Source: Mikrocytos mackini (taxonomy: Eukaryota > Endomyxa > Ascetosporea > Mikrocytida > Mikrocytiidae). From it: 26,224 nucleotides of DNA. This document shows, piece by piece, positions 1 to 9,884 of this stretch. The stretch's first letter is position 1; every line of letters starts with the position of its first letter. The translations under genes and the position numbers were made by a program. The notes beneath the pieces are model-generated. The model saw only the letters and a program-made list of their open reading frames with translations, ran no database searches and was not told the origin of the DNA. Location: assembly GCA_030180075.1 (NCBI GenBank), contig JASNJN010000143.1:1-26224 (forward strand), given 5' to 3'.

Positions 1-1547
1 CATCAAACTCTTCTTCGGGGGGATGTTCATCTATGCTCAACTTTTCCTTCTTAACATTTTCTTTATTTTTAACGTTGTTCTTCTTCTTAGACAGTTTAAT
101 CGACGTATCCTTTTTGGGATGGTAGCAATTCTTATTAGTGTCTTTAACTTTTACCTTTTTGCTCGCTTGGTGTATCACATCTAACACTTCTTTATTTGCT
201 ATATAAGGACCATTAACTACAAAGTGTACTTTAACGTTTTCACTGAAAGTAAACCCAGAGAGTAGTTTGGGTGTAATAATAAAGTACTGCGTCTTTCCTA
301 TTTTCTCTTTCACTGTGTCCATTAGTCTACGCTCGTTATATGCATCCATTCCCTGATTAATTTCGTCTACCAATCTAAAAGGAGAACTGTTCATGCTTTG
401 AAGACTAAGTAAAAACACCATTGTTGTAAAACTTTTCTCTCCACCAGATTGTAAGGTGTGTTTGAGTGTTTTCATTTGTTCGTTCTTTCTAAACCTGATA
501 AGTATCTCCAAACTTAATTTAACATAATCCTCCGATTCTCTTAACAGAACGTTCCCAGACCCATTTCCACTGGTTATATCTTTGAACAGTTTGCTGAAAT
601 TGTCGTCTAAATTCTGTACCATTGTTTTGAGCTCCTTTACGTAATTCCCTGCTTCGTATTCAAACTTCATCTTTCTGTCGTTGAGATAGTTTTCTTTTTT
701 CTCCTTTACTTTACTAAGTTCGTTTATCCTTTTACTAGCTCGAGTGTAGTTTTTGATATTATCCACATTATAGTTGATGTATTTGTTTTTGTTTTCTAAA
801 ACAAGAAGCTTTTCTTCCAAATCCTTTATATATCCTTCATTCACATCAGCCATGTTTAAATGTATATTATCAACGGGCTCTTCGTCGTCATCTTGGTCGT
901 CAGTTTTGTATTTAGTCTTTGCATACGTGTGGCTCTTTATTATTCTTTTGTACCGCTGAATTTTTGAATTTAACAACTTCTTATTTTCTTTGTAGTCTTT
1001 AACTGTAGCTAGTTCGTTTTGGTGTTCCTCTTCTAAAGCTGCTTTTTCTCCTTTTATTCGATCGATCTCTTCTTTGCACACCTGCTTCTGTAGAGCCTTT
1101 AAGGAGTTCAAGAATACATCTTCTTGGAGTATGTTCTCCTGTGCTTCTTGTAGCGTTGTAATTCGGTCGTAAAAACTGTTAAGTATATTTATTGATGTGT
1201 CACTATTTGAAGACAAGTCTTTGGTGCTATCTTTGAAGTACTTAACTTTTGTGTATAATTCGCTCTCTATATCTTCCAACTCTTTCTCTGAATTTATAAG
1301 CTCACCGATTGTGTTTTCATGTCCTTCATTATCCTGCTTAATAATGTCTATCTTGTGTTTATTCTCTTTCTTCGCCACTTTTGTTTCTTCCATTTTCTCT
1401 TTTAATACACCCAAGTCCTTTTCAAACTTTTGTAAGTTTTCGTACACCTTTTTGTTTTGTCTTTTAAGAGCGTTCACTGCTTCTTTGTGGTCGAACAAGT
1501 AAAAAACCCTTGGTGGATAGTGTCCAATGTTAATGCTAACTTTGGAA
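1..1547 (-). CDS. SMC5: SMC5, C-terminal half (partial at both ends)
   Basis: The frame stays open for about 515 codons and runs off the left edge. It encodes a long charged coiled-coil arm, then the C-terminal ATPase head. The ABC signature LQSGGEKSFTTMVFLLSLQ lies near 435-465 and a Walker B/D-loop with VDEINQGMDAYNERR near 340-375, followed by QYFIITPKLL. The VDEINQGMD string is typical of SMC5 rather than SMC1-4 or SMC6. SMC5 pairs with SMC6 in the nuclear complex used in recombinational repair and replication-fork maintenance. The tail after the head is lysine-rich. The N-terminal head with Walker A, the first arm and the hinge are not found upstream: homology stops at the N at 1548, where a hairpin repeat begins. 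The gene may be broken by an insertion, may have a long intron, or may be misjoined. Family assignment is firm; completeness is unknown. Confidence 0.9.
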
Positions 1548-1548
1548 N

Positions 1549-1769
1549 AAATCATACATTTTCGTTTGCGACTTTTTGAACCAAAATCAAAAATTTTGGT
1601 ACAAAAAATTCGAAATTTTTTTTCGATAAAAATTTCAATTTAAGCACTATACATACTAAATTAACATGCCACTTGAGTTATAAAATGATTTTTGGTGGAT
1701 TTTTCGAATTTTTTGTACCAAAAATTTTGATTTTGGTTCAAAAAGTCGCAAACGAAAATGTATGATTTT
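1549..1769. repeat. 221-bp hairpin element with ~66-bp inverted arms
   Basis: The left arm (1549-1614) and right arm (1702-1769) are near-perfect reverse complements; both contain TTTCGTTTGCGACTTTTTG when read inward from the ends. About 87 bp lies between them. It abuts the point where SMC5 coding homology ends. I see no clean target duplication because one flank contains an N. A palindromic MITE is the likeliest reading; an assembly fold-back is possible. Confidence 0.8.
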
Positions 1770-2487
1770 TATACAAATTTTTTTCTAATAATNTTTTTAC
1801 GGCTTTTAACGGGCGAAATCTTAACGATAAAACAATTTTGAGAAAAATTTTCGAAAAAATACTTGATATCTTGAGGACTCAAAAAGGCGAATTTTAACCT
1901 AAATTTCGAAAATTTTCATATTAAATTGATTGAAAATTCTATGAAATTTTTNGAAAGTATCTTTTTGTAGATCTCTCAAAAATACGTTTGCTAGATAAAT
2001 TTCAAAAAAAATTTCATGCAAAATTTTGAGTTTTTGTGGTCCGACATTTTTTGAAAACCACCTGATGCACCCCCTTCGAAAAATCCAAAAAAAAATTTTT
2101 TTTTCAAAAATTTTAATTAGAACATAAAAACGCTATTTTAGCAAAAAGAAATTTGATTTTCAGAATTTTTTTATTAGGAAATTTATATTTGAAATTTTTT
2201 CTCATTAATAAATGACATTTTTGTGTTCATAATTTTAAAATTATCCAAAAACAGCGGAATTTGTTTCAAATTCAAAAAAAAAATCTGTAGCATGTTTAAT
2301 TCCACCTAAACTGACATTGTACTTCAGATTATGGAATTTAAAAATGTGACAACATACACAAATTTGTGACGAAATCGAATTTTTGTGAAAAAATCAGAAA
2401 TTTGTGAAAAAAGTACAAAATTTATGGCGAAATCAGAATAAGCCGGATAGAACGAGTACCTTGATAACCCAAAATACACCTCACCAT
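1770..2487. other. AT-rich stretch without genes
   Basis: Very AT-rich sequence with many runs of A and T and short AAATTTT-type palindromes; ambiguous bases at 1793 and 1952. I see no convincing coding frame. It may be decayed transposon sequence contiguous with the hairpin element. Confidence 0.6.
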
Positions 2488-2875
2488 CAGTGTTGTAACT
2501 GGCACAAAAATTAAATACCATTGCCAATCTGTGCCACGTCTGGCATGCCAGTAATAAAATAAAGCCGAAGTTAGGCATTATCTATTCAAAACACATAACA
2601 AGTTTCCATTTATTGTGCCAAAAATTTATGGAATCTTGTTGAAATACACCAAATCCATAGTAAACTGCTACTGGTACTTATAAGATATAATATGACCATG
2701 AATTTGTTGTTTTAAATCTCCTATAAAGTTTGCATATCGAACACGGTTAAAGAAACAGACCTAAAAATGAAGAATAATCTTCACCTACTTCAATAGCATT
2801 AAAACCCGCATACCCAACAAACCAATGGGCCAGCCAGGCTATGCCAGTGCCGTGTCATGCCACGCCACAACACTG
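2488..2875. mobile_element. Putative hAT-like MITE, 388 bp
   Basis: The left end begins CAGTGTTGTAACTGGCA and the right end, read as reverse complement, begins CAGTGTTGTGGCGTGGCA. The first nine bases are identical and later bases are similar. CAGTGTTG-type termini occur in hAT transposons. The flanks CTCACCAT and ATCACATC are only loosely alike, so the target duplication, if real, has decayed. Both ends contain repeated TGCCA/TGGCA motifs. No transposase is encoded. Confidence 0.5.
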
Positions 2876-3813
2876 ATCACATCATCTTTGAAAAAATAGA
2901 ATTTTCATAAATGATAGTGATTATATTTAAGAATTTAATGTAATTTATTAAGTAAAAATTAATTATGTTATATTATTTGTTTGATAATTTATTGGTTTTC
3001 GTTTTGGAATTGCATTTATTTATAATATAAAATTTCTTTAAAATAAGGGTTCTGTTAATATATACATTCTTCATGAACAAACTCAATATCTGTAAGGATG
3101 AAATAACAAAACTTTAATTAGAATAACTATATCAACGAAAACTCAAGTTGTTTGTAAAATAAACTAATAAATACTTATCTTTTAGATCATTGCATCTGAA
3201 TGTCTCATGATTGCTTTTATACTGACTAATACTTCATTATTAACGCGGTTTGGCCTACCCAATGCGAAACTCTCACTATCTTCTAACCGAATTATATCTT
3301 TGAAGGGGTTTTATAGTGCGTATCTGTAAATAAAGAGTAGTATTCAGCGTTTACATTTTAGTGATTAATCCCCTTTAATTTATTTTAAAAGTCACGTTCA
3401 TACTTTAAAAGTCCTGTCGGTTTGATAGCTATTGTATGCTTTAATTTATTTCCTTGAAGTTGTAATTTTATAAACTGGCTCTTATATTGTTGTATTTTAC
3501 TATTTCCTACTTCAGACCAACGACGTAAGACCTATTAATAAATTAGTTGGCATTGTGAGTTAGTTCGATAATATACTAACTAGCAAAATGTTAAACAAAC
3601 ATTTTGTTAATTCCTTTTCTTGCTCTTTTGAATTTTAAATTATCTTAGGGGCTGTTCCCATGAAATTATAACTAAATCAAATGTTATCTGATGTATATAT
3701 CCTGAATTATAACGAATTGTTTGTTTCTAGGCCAGAACGACTAACTTAAGTATTGTTTTCAGAGCATTTCTTAAAAGCCTATAAATCGTGAGTTTTACGA
3801 GTTGCATTACATA
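2876..3813. other. AT-rich stretch without genes
   Basis: No ORF with coding character on either strand and no recognisable RNA gene. The base composition is uniformly AT-rich. Confidence 0.55.
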
Positions 3814-3822
3814 TACTGTTTA

Positions 3823-4602
3823 GGCTGGAATTTTGTTTCCCACACTTTCTTCCAATTCCCACACTTTCTTCCGATTCCCACACTATCTTCCATACCCCAC
3901 GATCGTCCATTTTAGCATGATTGCTGGTGGTTTTATGGTGTTTCACACATCCTAACCGATGTATGACGATATTTCTCAGAGATCGAGACTATTTAGACTG
4001 GTTAATATGAAAATCCACGCTATATTTTTGAATATTACGAGTAATTTTCCAATTTTTTAATTTTTAAAACTTATAGCAATTAAGTCATATATACGTGTAA
4101 AATCGACTTCCCAGCTTTCATAGCCTAATATATTTGTAATAATTTTCAAAAATTATCTCTAAAATTAAATATAATTTATTCCCACATGCCATATTTAGTG
4201 ATAAAAATCAACTTAAAAGTCACTGTAATGTGAGTACGTAGTCGGTTATTCAACCGTGTAAATATGCTTATATTTATTCATTAAACAGATTGTATGTAAT
4301 AATTGGGCAATATTCAGAGTATTTTGTTGTTCGTTAGGCTCGGAAAAACCCCAAAAAACCATTTTTAATGTTTTCAAAAACCTATGCTAGAGTACTCACT
4401 GAAAATGTTAAATATGCACAATATGGGGCTAATATGAGTATGTAGCCATGGGATGGCATTATTTTCCGTATTTCTGGTAAAAATCATGATAAAATTGATC
4501 TGAGTGTGGGGTATGGAAGAAAGTGTGGGAATCGGAAGAAAGTGTGGGAAATGGAAGAAAGTGTGGGAAATGGAAGAAAATGTGGGGTGACGATTTATAG
4601 CC
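3823..4602. mobile_element. Mutator-like/foldback non-autonomous element, 780 bp
   Basis: The element is bounded by a perfect 9-bp direct repeat TACTGTTTA (3814-3822 and 4603-4611). Both ends read GGCT inward, and each inverted end is built of tandem copies of an approximately 19-bp unit close to TTCCCACACTTTCTTCC (3837-3900 on the left; 4504-4588 as complement on the right, with one more unit there). Nine-base target duplications are characteristic of Mutator-like elements, and iterated inverted ends of foldback elements. The core is AT-rich without an ORF, so movement would need a transposase from elsewhere. Confidence 0.8.
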
Positions 4603-4845
4603 TACTGTTTACCAAGTTAAATAACTATCTGTAATCTCTTTTATATAACATACTTTTCGGATTCTTCCTCAGGTAAACAGTAATAGAATCAGTGGACTAT
4701 GTAGAAGTTTCCAAGTCCTTGATGTGTATTACTTCCTAATCATTAAAAAAATTAAATCGTCCCCAAATTAAACTAGCGTAATTGTTCTATGTAACATAAA
4801 TGAATACCTTAATGAACAAATCAATAGTATGTTCTTCCGTTAAAT

Positions 4846-5016
4846 TAGAGTTCCCAATTCCCGGGAATCGGTTTCTCGAATCCCGGGAACTGGACTTTTA
4901 ATATCAAAAATTCACGAAAATTTTTGAGAATTTTTTCTCATTTCCCGGGAAATATGGCCAAAAATCCGTTTCTCGATTCTCGATAAATTTTAGGTTCGAG
5001 AAAATTGGGAACTCTA
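4846..5016. mobile_element. hAT-type MITE, 171 bp, intact ends
   Basis: Inverted ends TAGAGTTCCCAATT are perfect at both termini. The element is flanked by a perfect 8-bp duplication CGTTAAAT (4838-4845 and 5017-5024). Eight-base duplications with T/CAG-type ends indicate the hAT superfamily. The interior contains repeated CCCGGGAA palindromes (around 4860-4885 and 4945-4951) and TTTCTCGA motifs, with no coding capacity. Confidence 0.88.
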
Positions 5017-5024
5017 CGTTAAAT

Positions 5025-5768
5025 CAAGCAGTGGAATCCCATTTATCCGTCAGGGTTCTTTAGTTTGTTTGAATTTTATTACGGCAACTTGAAAGTCTCA
5101 TAGACCGAAGGACAAATCAACAAATTTAAAAGGCTCTCACGTAGTCATTGCTTTGCTGTGATTGAAATGTGTAATTTACCGTTTAAAATGCTTTTTATAG
5201 TCCTTTGATGTTCAACAGGGGTACTTTTTGACGGGTTTATAAGTTCGGCGAATATCTTCGTATTTCGCTAGCTAACATCTATGTGTTGTCCTTGTAAGGT
5301 ATTTGGTTTAGTCAATTGGATTATGGAATGTGCGAGATGTCAGAAGAGGTTCAAGAATAAACTCTAGAAGTATTCTGGGTTCGTTGATTTGGTTACCTGG
5401 AGATCGTATGGATTTGTATAACACGAAGTTGCTGGGCGAGGAAAAAGCAATTTAACATTTCGTCGTTGCTAAATTACCCATTGTTCTTTATATTTGTCAA
5501 ATGGTCTTTAACTTCCTCATTCTTTAAAATAAAATTTAAAAAATAAAAAAGATGAACAAAAATTATACAGTGGAAGTATAATAAAATAAATCGTTAGTAT
5601 AGGCAATAATATAACTTTATAAACATATTACAAGAAAAAATAAATATTAAAAACGCTTGTACCAAAAAGGTTATTTCCTATAAAATACGTTATTCCTTTG
5701 AATGTGATCGGGTTTTTCGCTTGTTGTAATTAATTGTTGAAATATTTTCCAATTTTCTTTCATTTTAA
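5025..5768. other. AT-rich stretch without genes
   Basis: I see no gene or RNA. The hAT transposase frame to the right stops at 5769, and I found no C-terminal hAT dimerisation region continuing into this stretch on the minus strand. Confidence 0.55.
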
Positions 5769-6653
5769 CTAGGAAAAGATAAATTGAATTGGTAAACTAA
5801 AATAGGAAATATCATCCTTATAAGCGGTTTTTTTGAAAAACAACCCGACTGATATGATATCTTTTAAGAACAAATTTAATAATGAGATGTCTTGGAATGT
5901 GTGTTTTATAATTAATTGTAATAAATGAATATTACAACCAATTGAATAAAACTGAGTACTCGAATTTCTTGTTACTCCGATCACATCTTCGGGTGACGGA
6001 TTCTCAACAGACTCATCTGATTGTACTTCTTCGGCAAACAAATCAATGTCTTCATCTTCTCCAAAGGCACAAATATACTCTTGAAAAATGTTTGTAGATA
6101 AAAGCATAGAAGGACAGTTATCAGTTGTAACAGCAATTAAACGAGACTTGTCCAGACGGAACTCCTCCGTTAGTTCCTTCATATAATGAGATACTGTATT
6201 CGCTTTCTGGTCTTTCAGGGTGCGGATATCTAAAAGATGGCTATGTGAATCCAGGTTCTCTTTGTAATATTTGATTTTCAAACCCACAACGGTTCTTCCA
6301 TTACCACTCCAAATATCCAAACTAAACGCGTACCAACCAACCCGTTGTAAGTATTCAACAACTTTTTCTTTTAATGTGGCATATTTGGAATCGAGTAGAT
6401 TATAAAGTGCTGTTCTAGAAAGAATATTAACTTTTTTAAAGAAAAACTGCTTAATTGTTAGAACGAATGTATCATTTATTATATTAAATGGTACAGTGCT
6501 GTTGCATAATGCCGTTAGGAACACATTATTAACAATTAACTTTTGTTTTTGTTTGGTCTTTTTGGCCAATAACTGCGGAGCTTTAAAATTGTTAATGTGG
6601 CAGTAATTAACTAATTCCTCTTCATGATTATGTTGAAGGTGTGTTTTTAGATT
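5769..6653 (-). pseudogene. hAT transposase fragment with BED-finger end
   Basis: The open frame starts upstream of any ATG. Its first residues, SNLKTHLQHNHEEE, match the C-terminal half of a BED zinc finger (the paired histidines); the CxxC half should lie further right but is lost at the N at 6654. The catalytic-region features follow: FSLDIWSGNGRT near 6300-6340, VTTDNCPSM near 6110-6135 and GCNIHLLQLIIKH near 5900-5945. These are the usual landmarks of hAT transposases (D of TTDN, C/H of the C..H block). The frame ends at 5769 after a divergent hydrophobic tail, well short of the large helical insertion, the catalytic glutamate and the dimerisation domain. It is truncated at both ends and almost certainly inactive; it may nevertheless share a family with the MITEs in this window. 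Confidence 0.8.
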
Positions 6654-6655
6654 NG

Positions 6656-6823
6656 ATGGAAAGTGATGAAATGGATTTGGATATAGATATGGAAATTATT
6701 GAACGAGAGATGAGGGAGAGTGATAATTTAAAGGAAATAAGTGAAGATAATATGGAGAATGAAGAGGATATTGTATTAGAAAATGTGAAGAAATTAAATA
6801 AATTTTTGATGAAAAACTTGTAA
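6656..6823 (+). CDS. Small highly acidic ORF, 55 aa
   Basis: An ATG at 6656 opens a 55-codon frame that is very rich in Asp, Glu and Met and ends with a short lysine-containing tail. The composition (many GAA/GAT/GAG codons, no early stop) is suggestive of real coding, but nothing in it is recognisable. It begins two bases from the ambiguous base at 6654, where the hAT transposase frame of the other strand starts, so it may be the 3' part of a larger gene interrupted by the hAT insertion or by an assembly join. Chance ORF is the alternative. Confidence 0.35.
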   Translation: MESDEMDLDIDMEIIEREMRESDNLKEISEDNMENEEDIVLENVKKLNKFLMKNL

Positions 6824-6951
6824 TTTAATAATGGCGTAGATTTTAAAGTGGATTATTAAATAAGATTGAAGTAAATTTGATTTATAAATGGTTGGGCAAT
6901 TAAAATGTTATAAAACTTAATAGGTATCTTTTTATTGTTTATTTGCTTCCA

Positions 6952-9570
6952 TCACTTTCTTTTTTTCTTCTTATTAGAATTCTTTTCCTTCTTTTTCCCT
7001 TTTTCTTTTCCTTCTTTTATTTTTCCTTCTTCTTCTTTTGTTTTTCCTTCTTCCTTAACTTCTTTCTTAACGTCTTCTTTAACTTCTTCCTTAACTTCTT
7101 CCTTAACTTCTTCTTCTTGTACTTCTTTATCTTTTACTTCTTCTTGTACTTCTTCTTTTTCTTCTTCTTCTTCATCTTTTACTTCTTCATATTTAACCTT
7201 GTTAAGTTCTATTGCCTCCTTTTTATCAATATACTTTTGAATTAATAATTGTTGATAATCCTTTAATATAGCCAATATCGTTTCTCTATTCCTTTTCTCA
7301 GTAACGACATCATTTTTAATAATGATATTAAATAATGAAGCAGTTTTATCTATTATTCCGGGAACTTTATTGGTTAATTCTTCAAACAGTTTAGGTAATT
7401 TTATTTTCGATTCTTCAACTTCGTATTTTTTAATTATGTCGTTGATTTTTTGTTTGCAGTTTTCCCTTGTTTCTTCTGGAATTATAAAATCACCACTTCC
7501 GCCATTTTTCAAGTTTATCAAGTTGCTCATTTCCTTGAAATGTTTAATTTTCTCTCTAATTGTTGTCAGGTCAATAGGCTGTGTACTATCATTTACTTTA
7601 ATGATTTCAATTTTGCTTAAGAGTTCTCCCAATGGCTTAACATTTTCTATTTCGTTTTTTAGACCAGTCTCGTATTGTTCCAATAACTTGTTAAATTCTT
7701 GTGAACTTTCATTCTTATCGCTGATTGAGTTATTTAAGTTATCTAGTTCTAGGTTTATTTTCTCACCTTTCTTCAGAACTTCTATAAGTGAGTCTTCTGA
7801 TTGGATAACAGCATTGTTCCTCAAAATTTGTATCACTTGTTTATGAAAATCTTCTGTGCTTTTGTATCTGAATATGTTTGGTAATATATCGTTCTTTGTT
7901 AATGAAACGATGTCTCCGTCCTTGGTTTCTACCGTAAATCTAAAAAGATTGTTCTTTCCATTTGTTTCTAGTTCTTGAACAGACTCCTTTAACAAATTTA
8001 ATAGATTTTGTGATTCTATTTTAATGTTTCTGATGACTCGTTTANNNNTNTTTNTCNAGTGTTCTGTATTTGAAAATTCCCCAAGCGTTTGATTGTTAGA
8101 TGAATCAGCGATTTCTTGGTAGATTTCCTTTGCTTTAATCTCGAGATTTATTGTACTTTCGTCTTTATCTGCATGTGGTGTCATTAGAAGGCTGTTTTGT
8201 TCTTCTATTTTATTTTCGTCGAAATCCCGTCTAGGTGTTGAACTCGTGTTAAGAGAGTTTATATTTGTTGTAGTTTTGGGACGATCGAGGAATGGAATTG
8301 CGAATCCTGGAAATTGTAACTTCTGGTTTCGGTAGTCTAAAGAGCATTGATGTGTTAAGAGGAAATCTTCTCCTAATATCAGTTGATCAGGTAGATTTTC
8401 ATCAATGATCGCTTTTACCTTGAAGGATGTGTGAGGGTCTTCTTCGAAAGTCAGAGTTAGGAATACAAATTCTTTGTGTAACTTGACCTCACTGTTTCCG
8501 TATAGAGTTAGTTTAGGATCAGAGTGACAGTCCAAATTGTTATTAGCTATTAAGCTCTTATTAACAAGAGTGAATGAACTGCCGGAATCGACTAAACAAG
8601 GTACGTCCATAGAAACTTCTGCAATGTTGGCAAGAATTTGTGACTTGAGTTTTGAAGTGTAATCTTTTATACTCTTATGTTCCTTATCAATGTGGTTATT
8701 TCTGCCCTTCTTTTGGGCAAAACACTCAGAATCGCTATGAGTTTTTACTTTGTGAAAGTTACACCATTTCGAGTAACGAGAAGGCGTGTTGTTCCTTCGG
8801 TTGTGGGGATTGTTATTGTAACTGTGTGTTGGTGCTTTCCTGGCGTAAAATGCTCGATCGGGTCTTGCTCTAGGCACGTTATACGTATGATGGAGACTTT
8901 TAGAGATAAACAAAGAGTCATCGATCTTAACTGCGAGTTCTTCTAAGTTTGTTGTTCGCATAATCGACGCAATCTTTTTGATATCCTCAGGAAGCGCTTT
9001 TACGAAGAACTCGAACAGTTCTCGTTCTCCAAGTTGGTCTGTACCTGATACTGTGATGTTGGCTAAGCGCTGTAGATTTCGTAACTCTTTAACGAAGTTC
9101 ACTATCGTCGAGAAATCGTAGGTCTTCAACATACTTATTTTCCTTTTGTAAAGAAAAAAATTCGTCGCAGGGAAGTAATATGTTCTAAGCATTGCGTATG
9201 CTTGTTCTAAGTTAAGTGAATCCGAAACTATATTCTGTATATCAGGGTACAAGGCGAGAGAAAGACAAGCTAATCCTTGTGCATCAGTCCATTTGTTAGC
9301 TGTAGTTATGGATTTGAACTGTTGGATGAAATTGGGGATGCCGTCTGGTGAAGTAGTTGTACGAAGCACGGGAAGTGTTATGCTTGGGCCTGTCACGAAC
9401 TCGTTCTTGATATGGAAGGTGATTGTGGAGTCTATGCGCTGAGAGTCCAAACTTTCTTTCTTTGAGGCGGTAGGATTTGAGGAAGGATATCGATGTTGGT
9501 TTTGTCTTGATCTATCAGAAGAGAATGGAGGCGGTCTTCCATACCCTCTCTGGTCGTCGTATGAATTCAT
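6952..9570 (-). CDS. Gag-retropepsin protein with long charged C-terminal extension
   Basis: The start is ATG at 9570, giving 872 aa. Residues about 70-235 look like an LTR-retrotransposon Gag capsid domain (helical, with PNFIQQFKSITTANKW and ALPEDIKKIASIM). A zinc knuckle of CHHC type, CNFHKVKTHSDSEC, is near residue 267. An aspartic protease follows at about 315-410, with the active site LVDSGSSFTLVN near 327 and ILGEDFLLTHQCSLDY. The combination is typical of Ty3/gypsy-like Gag-Pol. After the protease there is no reverse transcriptase: about 450 residues of Lys/Glu/Asn/Ile-rich, probably coiled-coil sequence follow, ending in KEEVKEEV-type repeats and a basic tail. Ambiguous bases at 8045-8057 fall at about residue 507, so the second half could be a separate gene fused by assembly. 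No LTRs are visible. Confidence 0.8.
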   Translation of the reverse strand: MNSYDDQRGYGRPPPFSSDRSRQNQHRYPSSNPTASKKESLDSQRIDSTITFHIKNEFVTGPSITLPVLRTTTSPDGIPNFIQQFKSITTANKWTDAQGLACLSLALYPDIQNIVSDSLNLEQAYAMLRTYYFPATNFFLYKRKISMLKTYDFSTIVNFVKELRNLQRLANITVSGTDQLGERELFEFFVKALPEDIKKIASIMRTTNLEELAVKIDDSLFISKSLHHTYNVPRARPDRAFYARKAPTHSYNNNPHNRRNNTPSRYSKWCNFHKVKTHSDSECFAQKKGRNNHIDKEHKSIKDYTSKLKSQILANIAEVSMDVPCLVDSGSSFTLVNKSLIANNNLDCHSDPKLTLYGNSEVKLHKEFVFLTLTFEEDPHTSFKVKAIIDENLPDQLILGEDFLLTHQCSLDYRNQKLQFPGFAIPFLDRPKTTTNINSLNTSSTPRRDFDENKIEEQNSLLMTPHADKDESTINLEIKAKEIYQEIADSSNNQTLGEFSNTEHXXXXXKRVIRNIKIESQNLLNLLKESVQELETNGKNNLFRFTVETKDGDIVSLTKNDILPNIFRYKSTEDFHKQVIQILRNNAVIQSEDSLIEVLKKGEKINLELDNLNNSISDKNESSQEFNKLLEQYETGLKNEIENVKPLGELLSKIEIIKVNDSTQPIDLTTIREKIKHFKEMSNLINLKNGGSGDFIIPEETRENCKQKINDIIKKYEVEESKIKLPKLFEELTNKVPGIIDKTASLFNIIIKNDVVTEKRNRETILAILKDYQQLLIQKYIDKKEAIELNKVKYEEVKDEEEEEKEEVQEEVKDKEVQEEEVKEEVKEEVKEDVKKEVKEEGKTKEEEGKIKEGKEKGKKKEKNSNKKKKRK
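6958..7200 (-). repeat. Lys/Glu low-complexity repeat coding tail
   Basis: Plus-strand sequence is CTTCTTC/TTCTTTAAC-type, translating on the minus strand to about 80 residues of Glu, Lys and Val in variants of VKEEVKEE and then GKIKEGKEKGKKK. Such tracts change length easily by slippage and raise doubt about exact length here. Confidence 0.75.
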
Positions 9571-9648
9571 AATGACGTACTTTTAAAATTTTAAAAGGTT
9601 GCTGTAATAATAAGATATTTAGTTATTAAGTCCGGAGATACCTCACGC

Positions 9649-9874
9649 GTCTATTTACGCTAACTTTTATTTTTCATATAAAAGACAATTATACCCGTAC
9701 GACAAGTATGTTGTTAGCATGCTGCTTTTAGTCAAAACCAGTCGAATTGGGCAATTTGTGGGGTCTGTGGCCACTTTTTAATAAAAAGTCGACAAAAATT
9801 TTTTCGCACCAAAAAATTTCAAGGGTAAATTTTCTAATAAAAAATGGGTTTTTAAAAAATTAGCGTAAATAGAC
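9649..9874. mobile_element. Putative 226-bp MITE beside the ATPase-nuclease stop
   Basis: GTCTATTTACGCTAA at 9649-9663 is repeated as an exact reverse complement at 9860-9874. The interior is AT-rich and non-coding. The right end lies 10 bp from the stop codon of the ATPase-nuclease gene, so it would form part of that gene's 3' region. I could not find a matching target duplication in the flanks. Confidence 0.6.
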
Positions 9875-9884
9875 CTGACCCTAT

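Noticed and set aside
774-1502. Plus-strand ORFs at 774-959 and 1197-1502
   Set aside because: They are antisense shadows of the SMC5 coiled-coil coding sequence.
2324-2578. Minus-strand 84-aa ORF
   Set aside because: Lies across the left end of a putative MITE, has no coding-like composition and no recognisable motif.
3837-4588. CRISPR-like array from regular short repeats
   Set aside because: Units are contiguous, without unique spacers, and are mirrored at the two ends of a transposon; the host is eukaryotic.
6935-7245. Phe/Ser-rich plus-strand ORFs
   Set aside because: Antisense of the Lys/Glu repeat tail of the Gag-protease ORF.
8652-8946. Cysteine-rich plus-strand ORFs
   Set aside because: Antisense of the Gag zinc-knuckle region; their composition follows from that frame.
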